From Oligoflexia bacterium (GTDB lineage Bacteria > Bdellovibrionota > Bacteriovoracia > Bacteriovoracales > Bacteriovoracaceae): a stretch of 64,000 nucleotides of DNA. Shown here in pieces: positions 27,582 to 36,660 of the stretch (positions are counted from its first letter, which is position 1; each line of letters starts with the position of its first letter). The DNA is taken from positions 39,694-103,693 of the forward strand of contig JADFZW010000020.1 in assembly GCA_015232355.1 (NCBI GenBank), in the 5' to 3' direction. The notes beneath the pieces were generated by a model. It made no database searches. It was not told the origin of the DNA and was given only the letters and a program-made list of their open reading frames with translations. The position numbers and the translations under genes were made by a program.

Positions 27582-29519
27582 TCAAAAAACCCCGTCGCTC
27601 TCTCTATCAAATGATCTATTAGATGATTTAGAAGCATCTTTTAATGTATGTGTCACACGGACAGAACTGTCATTATCACTGTCATATTTGTCATTACAAT
27701 TACTGTTACCATTGCTATTTAATTCGGCCAATAATCTAAATAGTGATCTAGGAGCAATCCCTAAAAGTTCGGCCGCCTTTGTTTTGTTATCACTCGTTAA
27801 TTTTAGTACATAAGCAATTTGGTTTTTTAAAAAAATCTTTTTGGCGTCCTCTAATTTTTGTGGAAATGGCCACTCTTTATTATTAAAATTAAATAGCTTA
27901 TCGTTTTGACCTTGTGCTTGTGCTTGACCTTGATCAATCAACAACTCTTCAATCTCCCAAGAGTTAATCACTCCAGTATTATTTAATATTGTCGCTTTTC
28001 TTATAATCGATCTCAATTCACGAATATTGCCAGGATATTTATAACTTTTTAATTTTTCACATGCATTTCGATCAAATGAGATTCCTTCCGGTAAATTATT
28101 AGCAACCGTTGCTTCCTCTAGAAAATGTTGGGCCAGAGGTAAAATATCCTCGCATCTCTCACGTAGTGGTGGAATGTGCAAAGTAGCTTCATTCAAACGA
28201 TAATATAAATCCTCTCTAAATTTTTTCTCCTTCACTAAAGAAAACAAATCTTGGTGAGTGGCCGCTAAAACTCTTACCTTGATTTTCTCGCTCTTTCCTC
28301 CAACCGGAGTAACAAAACCATCTTGCAACACACGCAACAACTTTCCCTGAATCTCTAAACTTAATTCTGCAATCTCATCCAAAAATAAAATCCCATTATT
28401 TGCCTCTTGAAATTTTCCAATCTGATTGCTGTGAGCATTGGTGAAAGATCCTTTAATATGTCCAAATAAAATGCTTTCTGCTAATCCCACTGGTATGGCC
28501 GCGCAGTTTACACAAACTATTTTTTTCCCTTCACTCTTTCTTAAAATATATTGGGCCAATCCCTCCTTACCAACTCCTGTTTCTCCAGTAATTAATATTG
28601 AGAGATCAGTTGAGGCCAGACGATCAGTCAATTGTTTTAATCGTAACATTTTAGGACTTGATCCCCAATAGGGAGCATTGAAACTTTGATTTTCAATAAT
28701 TCTTTTTAGGGCCCGCTCATGATGTAGATATATCACATGAAGGGAAAGAGCATAGGATGAGAGATATAAAAAAGTACTTAGGTAATGATTAAATTGTTTG
28801 GATTTTGATAATGGTTTTGGAATATAAAGTAAAACTTCACCCTTATCTATACAAGGAGTTCTAAGTAAAATAAAATCACAAAACATATTCGCATGCATGG
28901 AATGTTTGCTTGAAAATAACATCGAATGTGTTTGAAAATTGAGTTGTTGAAAAGATTCATTATTATCTCTTAAATATCTTTGCAACATGCTCATCCCATG
29001 TTCATTGATCTCAAAATTAAAAGAGGCCAACTCTCGCGGTACTTCCAATTCTAGGTTATCATAATAAAAAAGTGCTCCTTGATCAGCACCTACCATTTTA
29101 AGTAAAAACTCTAACAACTTAGAGGGAAAGTTTTTATCTTTAGGATTTTGAGGAATCGAAACAAATGAACCAAAATCACTTTCACGATTACTCATATCAC
29201 TATCACCAGCACTAGCAATAGCAATATTAGGAAAGAAGGCAAATGTAAGATGATTTAACTTAAAGATAGTAATATCTTTTAACAATTTATTCCAAGGTAC
29301 ATCTGAAATTTGTTTTTCAAACATAGAGAGTAATTTATAACCATTGGTCTCTTTAATAATTGAAAAACCCGCCTTAGGTAATCCCGGAAGTACAATATCA
29401 CTATCTGTATTTGAACTTATAATTGTAATTGGTTTTTCCACCTTATGAGTGGTAGTAATTTTGTTCTGATTATCAACAATAATAAGTGTAGAAATTGGAT
29501 TGGAAGTATTCGTATTCAT
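27582..29519 (-). CDS. FHA-domain sigma-54-dependent transcriptional activator
   Basis: This 645-residue enhancer-binding protein starts with a divergent FHA-like domain (about residues 25-100; SDIVLPG, SIIKETNGYKL), which would bind phosphothreonine. A GAF-like sensor region follows (about 120-270), then the AAA+ domain (about 285-510): Walker A GETGVGKEG and Walker B LFLDEIAEL. The sigma-54 contact loop reads GSFTNA instead of GAFTGA, so contact with sigma-54 may be altered or lost, although the key Thr is kept. A Fis-type HTH is at about 575-600 (NKTKAAELLGIAPRSLFRLL). The neighbouring upstream Ser/Thr kinase, 18 bases away on the same strand, is the obvious source of the phosphothreonine signal. 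Confidence 0.9.
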   Translation of the reverse strand: MNTNTSNPISTLIIVDNQNKITTTHKVEKPITIISSNTDSDIVLPGLPKAGFSIIKETNGYKLLSMFEKQISDVPWNKLLKDITIFKLNHLTFAFFPNIAIASAGDSDMSNRESDFGSFVSIPQNPKDKNFPSKLLEFLLKMVGADQGALFYYDNLELEVPRELASFNFEINEHGMSMLQRYLRDNNESFQQLNFQTHSMLFSSKHSMHANMFCDFILLRTPCIDKGEVLLYIPKPLSKSKQFNHYLSTFLYLSSYALSLHVIYLHHERALKRIIENQSFNAPYWGSSPKMLRLKQLTDRLASTDLSILITGETGVGKEGLAQYILRKSEGKKIVCVNCAAIPVGLAESILFGHIKGSFTNAHSNQIGKFQEANNGILFLDEIAELSLEIQGKLLRVLQDGFVTPVGGKSEKIKVRVLAATHQDLFSLVKEKKFREDLYYRLNEATLHIPPLRERCEDILPLAQHFLEEATVANNLPEGISFDRNACEKLKSYKYPGNIRELRSIIRKATILNNTGVINSWEIEELLIDQGQAQAQGQNDKLFNFNNKEWPFPQKLEDAKKIFLKNQIAYVLKLTSDNKTKAAELLGIAPRSLFRLLAELNSNGNSNCNDKYDSDNDSSVRVTHTLKDASKSSNRSFDRESDGVF

Positions 29520-29537
29520 AATTTATTTTATTTTACT

Positions 29538-31256
29538 TTATTTAGCGTTGATTGTTGTTGTTTTATTTTCAATGGTTTCAATTGAACTAGTAATTGGAGG
29601 ATTATTTCCTTTAGTTAAAGTAATCGAGTGTGATCCAGGAGTAACTTCAATAGGTTTACCAGATTGATAATTAAGTGTCTTTCCATCGATTGAAACGACA
29701 ACATCATTATCTGCATTCAGTATAAGCCAAGAGACAGGATGAGTGGTAGCTGCAACAACAGGTTTCACTTCTTTGATCTCTTTTTTATTATCAATCTTTT
29801 TATCCCTCTTTGCTGATGGCATATTCGAAACAGAAATAGGGATATCTTTAGTAACTTTAACTTTATCTTTAACTTTAGTAGATGAAAGTGCTGTTACTGG
29901 TTGTGGTGGTGGTGGAGGAGGTAAAGGCAATACTACTTTTACATCAACTTCGGGTGATTTAACTAATTGAGGTGGTTGAGATGGTTGAGATGGTTGAGTT
30001 GGTTGAGTTGGTTGTTTTGGTTGCTGTGACTCTTTTTTATAAATGAAAACAAAACTAGCTATGATAATCGCTATTAGAAAAATAACAACTGCTACAAAAG
30101 TATTCGTAAAAATAAAATTATTCTTCCAGCTATTTTTATTTAAAAGTTTTTTTGCCTTCTGATTTTCTGGATCGAGAGTCAATGCCTGTTGAACTAAAGT
30201 CACTCCTACTTGCATATCTCCGCTAATCAAAGCACTCTCCGCTCGCACTATAAGAGTATTGAGAAGCGACTCTTCGGCAAAATTATCTAACTCTGGACTT
30301 TGCTGGAAGTATAATTTTAAAATTTGAGTAGGATTTATTGCGCCAATATGATCTAAATACTTCATTAAATCGTAACGAAATTCATAAGAGCGACGATAAC
30401 GTTTTTCACGATCCTTCTTCAATGCTTTATCTATAATTTTTGCTAATTGCGGATGAACTTTCGGATTTAATTTTGATATTGGAACAACTTCATTATTTAA
30501 AATACTATTAAGTAAAGATGAGTAGGTATCTCCTTTAAAAGGAAACTCCCCTGAAGAATAGCGATATAAAATTACACCTAAGGTAAAAAGATCAGATTCT
30601 GGGCCAATATCTTTTCCCTTTATCTGCTCTGGACTTATGTAAGCTGGAGAACCAATAATTATTCCGGTAGTAGTGTGACCAACACTTTCTAAATTTTTAG
30701 AGACTCCAAAGTCAGTAATCTTTACTCTTCCTTCGGAGGTAATCATTATATTTTCTGGTTTTAAATCACGATGAATGATTTTGTGTCGATGTGCCTCTTC
30801 TAATCCTAAAAGTATTTCTGAGACAATTGTGGCACCCACAACTGGGCGAGATTTTTTTAAATCACACTCTAACAGTTCCTCTAAATTTTTTCCATCCACG
30901 TACTCTTGAACTAAAAAGATATTTGAATCACTACTCTCCTCTACTGATAGTAGTTTTACAATCCTCTGATCATTTAAGATATTTAAGATCTCTGCTTCTC
31001 TTCTTACTCTTTGTAAATACTCTTTTTGATTTTTAATATGCACGCGGGGTATTTTAATGGCCACATAGTTAGTGGAGCTTGAGTGAACCGCTAAAAAAAC
31101 TTCACTCATAGCTCCTTCACCAATCTTTTTTATGATTTTATAATCACCGATTGTATTAAAAGAGTTTATGGCCAATACACTGTTCTGATTCTGATTCTGA
31201 TTCTGTATAGCAACCAAAGCATTTGTGTCTGTTAAATTTGTCATAGTCATATTCAC
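29538..31256 (-). CDS. Transmembrane Ser/Thr protein kinase with PEGA domain
   Basis: The 572 residues comprise a cytosolic Hanks-type kinase (about residues 35-300), one membrane helix (about 380-405), a Pro/Gln/Thr-rich extracytoplasmic linker and a C-terminal PEGA domain (about 510-565). Kinase motifs are GEGAMSEV, VAIK, HRDLKPEN, DFGVSK and SPEQIKG, all with intact catalytic residues. PEGA domains are small beta domains thought to act at the cell surface. The (QPTQPTQPSQPS) linker is encoded by a short tandem repeat. It is adjacent to the FHA activator, so it probably phosphorylates it or a partner read by the FHA domain. The start at 31256 precedes a Gln-Asn repeat (NQNQNQNQN). Confidence 0.92.
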   Translation of the reverse strand: MNMTMTNLTDTNALVAIQNQNQNQNSVLAINSFNTIGDYKIIKKIGEGAMSEVFLAVHSSSTNYVAIKIPRVHIKNQKEYLQRVRREAEILNILNDQRIVKLLSVEESSDSNIFLVQEYVDGKNLEELLECDLKKSRPVVGATIVSEILLGLEEAHRHKIIHRDLKPENIMITSEGRVKITDFGVSKNLESVGHTTTGIIIGSPAYISPEQIKGKDIGPESDLFTLGVILYRYSSGEFPFKGDTYSSLLNSILNNEVVPISKLNPKVHPQLAKIIDKALKKDREKRYRRSYEFRYDLMKYLDHIGAINPTQILKLYFQQSPELDNFAEESLLNTLIVRAESALISGDMQVGVTLVQQALTLDPENQKAKKLLNKNSWKNNFIFTNTFVAVVIFLIAIIIASFVFIYKKESQQPKQPTQPTQPSQPSQPPQLVKSPEVDVKVVLPLPPPPPPQPVTALSSTKVKDKVKVTKDIPISVSNMPSAKRDKKIDNKKEIKEVKPVVAATTHPVSWLILNADNDVVVSIDGKTLNYQSGKPIEVTPGSHSITLTKGNNPPITSSIETIENKTTTINAK

Positions 31257-31297
31257 CTTAATACTTTCTATGTGACAATTATGTCAATCATTTATTT

Positions 31298-32026
31298 CTA
31301 TCTCAACCATAAAGGAATCAATATTCCTACTACATACTCGGTCGTCTTTAGACTATTTCCACCAATTGGTACTGGGTAATCATTAAATCCAACAGTCACC
31401 ATAGTAAAAGTTCGATATGCAAACATTAGATGAATGTTTTTAAGAGGCATAATATTTAATCCATAACCCATTCCTTTACCTCTATCTTTTGCTTTTTCTG
31501 ATCCATAATCGTAAGTACTTCGACTATAAATTCCCACCCAAGGCATAACAAATTTAAATACAGTATTAATCGGTTGTTCACGATCATAGTATCCAATAAC
31601 CGGGCCCCAATAATATCCGCGAAATTTATTTGGGTATTGATACTCTGTAATACTACTTACTGTTGATAATGATGAGCTAACTTGGGCCAAGTCCAACTGA
31701 ACCGACCATTCACCATATTCTACTCCTACAAACAATCTAGAAACAACTACTCCGGCCCAACCTCCATAATTTCTTGTTCGATAATCGAATATGGCGTTTT
31801 GCTCACAACTAATTGAAGAAGGTCAACCAGAACCAGAGTTAGTGGTGGAATATAGTTTTGCTTGTCCCTTTTGTGGCGACATCGAATAAAAACCACCAAT
31901 CATAGCATTGAAGTCAGAGGAAGAGATTTGCGCTCTTAAAGCATCAATGCTCGCAGTAGTTACCATAATAAAAACAATACCGGAGAAAAAAAGTCTGTTA
32001 AGTTTAAATTGCGATCTAAAAATCAT
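31298..32026 (-). pseudogene. Outer-membrane protein gene interrupted by one in-frame TGA
   Basis: Two same-frame pieces are separated only by a TGA at 31823-31825. The first 67 codons encode a signal peptide ending near SIDALRAQ and the start of a mature protein. The remaining 174 codons, still in frame, encode a strand-rich Gly/Tyr/Trp barrel-like domain ending WLR. Reading through the TGA gives 242 codons without a frameshift, so this is a single nonsense change (or a sequencing error) in a gene for a barrel-type outer-membrane protein. TGA clearly ends other genes here, such as moxR at 39914-39916, so a general code change is excluded. A downstream TTG at 31735 could restart translation without a signal peptide. 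Function unknown. Confidence 0.8.
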
Positions 32027-32179
32027 AAATCATAAATCTCCTAAATAATAAGATTAAGAAATCCACTTGAAAGCTGTGATCTAATCAATATATACTTATA
32101 CACTTCTAATATTATATATACATAAGCTCTAGCTAACCACATAAAGTTAATATTTTTAATATTTTTACAAAGGATATTT

Positions 32180-33109
32180 ATGAAAATATTTTTCTATAGC
32201 TTTTGTCTTATTATTTTCCTCTCATATTTCCTAGATTCAAATGTCCATGCCTCTGCCCCATTGATAAAAATGTCCTACGTAGAAGTTAATTCCAATAATC
32301 TATCAAATGTTGGATGTTATCTTCGCTCTGATAACTTAAAACCATTCATTCAAATAACTTCTATATTTGCGGCCAATATAAATGGTAACAATCCAGAAAA
32401 ACCTGAAATATATTTTAATCCCCAAGTAACAAAACTTTTAAACTCTGATTACCAACAAATTACTTTTCTTCAAAAAAAAGGGATCAAGGTTTTAATTACT
32501 TTACTTGGAAACCACCAAAATGCAGGTTGGTCTTGCATGACAAATACTGAGAGTAAAAAGAAATTTGCCCAAAACATTGTGAATATGGTTAACAAATACA
32601 ATCTAGATGGTGTCGATATCGATGATGAATATTCCACTTGTGTAACAAATGAATCCTCCATTGCAGATATCGCTCAATACATTAAAGAAAATCCATCCTT
32701 TAAAGGGAAACTTCTTACTAAAGCTTTATTTTCTGACTACTTTGCTTTTTCCAATCTTAAATTAGCAAAGTATTTAGATTATGGTTGGGAAATGAGCTAT
32801 TTCTCAGATAATTTCGAACAAAGATTGAACCCATATTTACTACAATATAAAGTAAAAAAAGAAAAACTTTTCCTAGGAGGAAGTGCCAGTGCCGGAGAAT
32901 CTTATCCTTCACCTTCAAATATTACAAAATATGTAAGTAATAATAATTTTGCTGGAGTTATGATATATAACATCACCACAAACTCACAAAATTATTTAAA
33001 TCAAATTGCCCAAGCTGAATATGAAGCTAAAACTAAAACTAAAACTAAAAATAAAATTAAAAGAATAAACGTAATTGTAACTCAAAATTGTTTAAATATC
33101 TCTTTGTAA
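32180..33109 (+). CDS. Secreted GH18 family, EndoH-like endo-beta-N-acetylglucosaminidase
   Basis: The 309-residue precursor has a signal peptide (about residues 1-25, ending VHA). The catalytic motif is LDGVDIDDEY with Asp146, Asp148 and the proton donor Glu150, the arrangement of GH18 enzymes and very close to the EndoH subgroup (DGVDxDDEY). A TIM-barrel strand VLITLLGNHQNAG and GWEMSYF fit the fold. EndoH-type enzymes cleave the chitobiose core of N-glycans; chitinase or peptidoglycan-related activity cannot be ruled out. The Lys/Thr repeat (KTKTKTK) at the tail is microsatellite-encoded. AAGGA precedes the ATG. Confidence 0.82.
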   Translation: MKIFFYSFCLIIFLSYFLDSNVHASAPLIKMSYVEVNSNNLSNVGCYLRSDNLKPFIQITSIFAANINGNNPEKPEIYFNPQVTKLLNSDYQQITFLQKKGIKVLITLLGNHQNAGWSCMTNTESKKKFAQNIVNMVNKYNLDGVDIDDEYSTCVTNESSIADIAQYIKENPSFKGKLLTKALFSDYFAFSNLKLAKYLDYGWEMSYFSDNFEQRLNPYLLQYKVKKEKLFLGGSASAGESYPSPSNITKYVSNNNFAGVMIYNITTNSQNYLNQIAQAEYEAKTKTKTKNKIKRINVIVTQNCLNISL

Positions 33110-33147
33110 TCCGATTTTTGTAGATCAATATATCAATCTTCGTTTCA

Positions 33148-33690
33148 CTAATCCCACTTCGCAATCCATTTCCATGCGTTTGGATCAGTTCCAACGAAAG
33201 TTACAGTTACATTTTTTGCTCCGGTCATTTTAAGTATTACTTCCACATATCCAGCGGTACTTTCCATCTGGTATTTAACTAAATTGGGGCAATTTTTTGC
33301 TACTAAAGTTACTGTCTTCTCTCCCTCATCCGTTGTCCCTGCATTTCCTTCCTCATAAAATGTTTTCCAAAGGATTGCTGCAGATTTAATCACCATTTTT
33401 GCAGACGGAATAAGTAAAAATATCTTCAATATGGTAGACATATTTTCTTTGGCCAAAATGCGTCCGATAGCAACAAATTTATCGGGTTCTCCTGGACATA
33501 AAATATCAGCGGCAGCATTAAAAATATCTTCTTCTACGAGAGATGAAACCTTTGTAAGACCGGAAAGATTTTCATATATCTCTCGAGAACTGCTTGAAAT
33601 ATTTTTAACGAGAATTGATTCAGCATGGGGTCCTTTCTTTTTAATCAATGATTTTAATACAACTAAGTTGATGGTTTTTACGTTTTTCAT
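33148..33690 (-). CDS. Hypothetical protein, weakly DUF2378/V4R-like
   Basis: This is a 180-residue soluble protein with no signal peptide. The overall pattern resembles the heme-NO-binding-like family common in Myxococcales and Bdellovibrio: an N-terminal helical region, a stretch IGRILAKENMS, SAAILWKTFYEEGN, a beta-rich middle, and an ending with repeated Trp (NAWKWIAKW). I cannot confirm this. It lies 68 bases downstream of the HD-GYP gene on the same strand and may be co-transcribed with it. Confidence 0.5.
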   Translation of the reverse strand: MKNVKTINLVVLKSLIKKKGPHAESILVKNISSSSREIYENLSGLTKVSSLVEEDIFNAAADILCPGEPDKFVAIGRILAKENMSTILKIFLLIPSAKMVIKSAAILWKTFYEEGNAGTTDEGEKTVTLVAKNCPNLVKYQMESTAGYVEVILKMTGAKNVTVTFVGTDPNAWKWIAKWD

Positions 33691-33758
33691 GTTTCATTTC
33701 CATTAAACCATTCACTATAATATAAATACCTATTACTAATATAACATATTATCTAGTT

Positions 33759-35153
33759 CTAGTTTGGATTAGTAAAGACTTTAAGAAATCTCTCTAAAAT
33801 AAGGCCATTGTATTTCTTAAAACAATTAGGATCAAATAAAACCTTCTTTAGTGCTTCTGGAGGAGAAATTTGATTATCTACCATATGGCGAACAAACTCA
33901 TCGGCCAAACCCAACACTTGCGCTAATTCCAAGATTCGTTCATACTTTAATCCATTAGGAAATCCCTCTCCATTTATTCTCTCATGATGTTGTAATACTA
34001 GTTGTTTTACCATCAGAGGAATGGAAGGACATAAATCTAAAATAGCAACTCCCACCTCACAATGTTCTTTATATCGCTTCAGTTGTTCTTCATTCATCTT
34101 TAATGGCGACATCTCTCTAATATCTTCTGTTAGCTTGGTACAGCCAATATCATGTAAAATGGCCGCCATTCCTAGTATTTCATGAGTAGTCTTCGAATCC
34201 CATTCGAATTGCTTAACTATCATACATGAAAAAAATGTTACTAAATAGCAGTGAGTATTTAATGAAGTACTAAAGTTCGAAAAGTATTTTAACATTTTAC
34301 GAATGTCTGTTTTTTGGTGAACTATTTCATAGACATTATTACAAAGTGTTTTACCTTGTTCAATAACTAGTGGTTTTAATCCCTCTTCAAAGAGAGCATC
34401 AACATAAATTTCTGAAAGTCCTTTTACTAAATTTACCTTTGTCTTTAAAGTAACACTTTTACTATCTAAAACCTTTTCGGTTATATAGTTTTGCATTCTA
34501 ATAAATTTACTTCTATCTTCTTTAAGAAAATAAAGATATTGAACTTTTTTTTCATTCTTGTACTTTTCAATTCGATCTATTGAGAAAGTATCTCCCGCAT
34601 GTAAAATCTTTATATACTTACCTGTTGATAATTTTACGAAGACATCAAACTGTACTGCTTTTACTGAAATAAATTCATCAATAGCAATTTGAATAAACCC
34701 CTCATCATCAAAGCTCATTTCCGTCTCTGCGGAAACACCATCTCTTGTTTCATGATCTTTATCTTTAATTAATTCTCGATAATCACGATGACCTTCGATT
34801 GCATTTTGTAAATCTTTGAGTGATGGTTCTCCTACAAAAAAATCACAGACACCTTGCTTTTGTAAAATATTTTTCTCCAAACCACTCTCTCCCATTGTCT
34901 TTTCATCTGGCATAGTAAGAATTACTTTTACACTTGGATGAGCTTGACGAACAAATTTTAAAACCTGATGTCCAGGATGATCTTTAACCGACAAATCTAA
35001 AATGATTGCAAAATATTTTTGGTTATACATCATCATCTGCGCATCCTTGCCACTGATGCTTGTATCCACCTCATATCCCAAATTATTTAAAAAATCTGCA
35101 ATCTTCGTTGCTAAACTTAAATCAGGATTTGCTATTAATATTTTTATCGCCAT
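33759..35153 (-). CDS. Receiver-HD-GYP protein, probable c-di-GMP phosphodiesterase
   Basis: An N-terminal receiver (residues 1-118) with phospho-acceptor Asp53 is followed by a middle beta-rich domain (about 145-230). The C-terminal HD-GYP domain (about 270-464) shows HDIG at about 334 and HHERINGEGFPNG, the GYP motif in its GFP form. The receiver looks degenerate: the N-terminal acidic pair is replaced by ANPD and the conserved Lys of the K-P motif is Glu (GEP). It may therefore not be phosphorylated normally. HD-GYP enzymes hydrolyse c-di-GMP to pGpG or GMP. The upstream spacer holds an 11-bp tandem repeat. Confidence 0.88.
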   Translation of the reverse strand: MAIKILIANPDLSLATKIADFLNNLGYEVDTSISGKDAQMMMYNQKYFAIILDLSVKDHPGHQVLKFVRQAHPSVKVILTMPDEKTMGESGLEKNILQKQGVCDFFVGEPSLKDLQNAIEGHRDYRELIKDKDHETRDGVSAETEMSFDDEGFIQIAIDEFISVKAVQFDVFVKLSTGKYIKILHAGDTFSIDRIEKYKNEKKVQYLYFLKEDRSKFIRMQNYITEKVLDSKSVTLKTKVNLVKGLSEIYVDALFEEGLKPLVIEQGKTLCNNVYEIVHQKTDIRKMLKYFSNFSTSLNTHCYLVTFFSCMIVKQFEWDSKTTHEILGMAAILHDIGCTKLTEDIREMSPLKMNEEQLKRYKEHCEVGVAILDLCPSIPLMVKQLVLQHHERINGEGFPNGLKYERILELAQVLGLADEFVRHMVDNQISPPEALKKVLFDPNCFKKYNGLILERFLKVFTNPN

Positions 35154-35170
35154 TTTATTTTTTCTCTTTA

Positions 35171-35213
35171 TTCTTCAATCAATCTTCGACAAATCTTCAA
35201 CAAATCTTCAAAT
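35171..35213 (-). repeat. 11-bp degenerate tandem repeat upstream of HD-GYP gene
   Basis: On the plus strand the unit AATCTTCAACA recurs about three times within 60 bases upstream of the minus-strand start at 35153. Confidence 0.75.
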
Positions 35214-35325
35214 AAATATTTAAATTAATAGATTAAACAAATTATATTTATTAAATACAATTTATAACATTTTATCGACATATTATGAAAAAAGATGAGA
35301 AGATATGATTTTCCTGTGATTTTCC

Positions 35326-36363
35326 TTAATGTGTTTTATCCATTTCTCCTTTTTCTATTATTTTGTTTACCTCCTGAATTTGAGTTCTTATATCCGAAAG
35401 TATATCATCTCGTAACATACTACAATCTTCATCCTTGATAAAGTAAGTATCCCCTCTATCCGGATCAGGCGCTACAAGAAAATCTATACAACTAGTAATC
35501 CAATAATCATCCTTTTCTAAGTTTATCCATTCATCATTATCTACGCTCACTTTAAAAAGAGATAACCATTCATCCACCGTAAGTAATTTATTCGAATAAT
35601 TAGGATCGAAGACTCTCATTTCTGGTTCATTTTTACCTTTCACTTTCATCCACACAAATGGGGCCACATGGAAAGAAAATGATTCTTTAAAATATATATC
35701 TCTAAGCATGCCTTTATATTCTTTAATGATATTACACAACTCTTTATTTGAATCTAATTTTTTAGGATCACCTTTTAAAATAGCCTTAATCCTATCATTA
35801 TTTTCGATCTTTTTAGGGTCGACCCCCTTTTCTACATAGTAGAAATATTTATCACTTGTTGTCTTCACAACAATAGGGAACTTATCAACATCAACTTTTA
35901 TTACACTTTTTTCCAAATCATTCTCACTGAAATAATAAAAGTTGAGTAAGCAATTATTCTCTTTATTTTGTAGTTTTTTCTTAAGCTCCTTTAGTGTCTC
36001 AACTTTAATGTATCTACTCTTTCCAACTTTTTTTCCTGCCGCCCAAATTTTTCCACCTCCCCATTTCTTTTTAAAAAATTCACCACACCAATAATGAGCT
36101 CGAGTATCACATCCTGTCTTTGTCCACTTTGAAAGTGGACTATTATACTGATCTTGAAAGTACTCAGTAAGTTGTTTATTATCGGCAGAGTTTTTCATCT
36201 CCTCTTTATAATCTCCAGGAAGAATCATCTCTGGTTTTTTGTTTTCTTGTTGTAGGTTTTTTTTATCACTCGATTCTTCATTTGCTCCAACAAAACAACT
36301 ATAAATAAATACAAAATAAAATCCCACTAGTAGCATCAATGCTTGCATCTTGTTTCTTCTCAT
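35326..36363 (-). CDS. Secreted protein with protein-glutamine-deamidase (protein glutaminase) motifs
   Basis: This 345-residue protein has a signal peptide (about residues 8-27, with SCFVGA). The three motif blocks of the protein-glutaminase fold appear in order: GCDTRAHYW with Cys85, FHVAPFVWMK with His232, and VFDPNYSNKLLTVDEW with Asp253. They match the known Cys-His-Asp triad layout (GCxxRAH, HVAP, DP-x-EW). Such enzymes convert protein glutamine side chains to glutamate; related folds include bacterial toxins and transglutaminases. The 140-residue gap between Cys and His is longer than I expect for the family, and the C-terminal 75 residues are unrecognised. An effector or digestive role is plausible but inferred. 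Confidence 0.6.
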   Translation of the reverse strand: MRRNKMQALMLLVGFYFVFIYSCFVGANEESSDKKNLQQENKKPEMILPGDYKEEMKNSADNKQLTEYFQDQYNSPLSKWTKTGCDTRAHYWCGEFFKKKWGGGKIWAAGKKVGKSRYIKVETLKELKKKLQNKENNCLLNFYYFSENDLEKSVIKVDVDKFPIVVKTTSDKYFYYVEKGVDPKKIENNDRIKAILKGDPKKLDSNKELCNIIKEYKGMLRDIYFKESFSFHVAPFVWMKVKGKNEPEMRVFDPNYSNKLLTVDEWLSLFKVSVDNDEWINLEKDDYWITSCIDFLVAPDPDRGDTYFIKDEDCSMLRDDILSDIRTQIQEVNKIIEKGEMDKTH

Positions 36364-36372
36364 TTTATACCT

Positions 36373-36392
36373 CTATCTATCTATCTATCTAT
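36373..36392 (-). repeat. Tetranucleotide repeat (CTAT)5
   Basis: Five perfect CTAT units (plus strand) lie 10 bases upstream of the minus-strand start codon at 36363, next to its AGAGG ribosome binding site. A tetramer in this place can change promoter or leader spacing. Confidence 0.92.
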
Positions 36393-36469
36393 TAAGGATG
36401 AATATCCAACATCTATCAAAACCTATCGGCACTTTATTCCATTAAATTAAATTAATTTAAGAGCCACTC

Positions 36470-36511
36470 TACTTTCGGGCACGATGGTGCCACTTTACCT
36501 TTGGTAGCTCT
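36470..36511. other. Nested inverted-repeat element upstream of greB
   Basis: Within the 297-bp divergent gap before greB, GGCAC-GATG-GTGCC forms a 5-bp stem inside a larger GAGC...GCTC pairing, with a further ACC-TTT-GGT hairpin. It is GC-rich against an AT-rich background. It could be a structured leader, a terminator remnant or an operator; no riboswitch class was recognised. The remaining sequence up to 36660 shows no ORF. Confidence 0.4.
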
Positions 36512-36660
36512 ATAGCAACTAGAAAAGCGCAAACTTAAACATTACTTTAAAAATATGAATAGAATGATAACAAACTACGTGCTATTAATACTTTTGGTAA
36601 AGGAAAAATGGATCAGTATCTTAAACTTAAGAACTAAAAGCTGCAAGCAGAGTCGGCGAT

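Noticed and set aside
31823..31825. Selenocysteine recoding at the TGA
   Set aside because: No stem-loop typical of a bacterial SECIS is evident right after it, and the context (SGSG-stop-PSS) is not a redox motif; a nonsense change is simpler.
36470..36660. c-di-GMP (GEMM) riboswitch or tRNA before greB
   Set aside because: Pieces such as GGTAGC and GCAAAC occur in the wrong order for GEMM, and no T-arm GGTTC is present for a tRNA.
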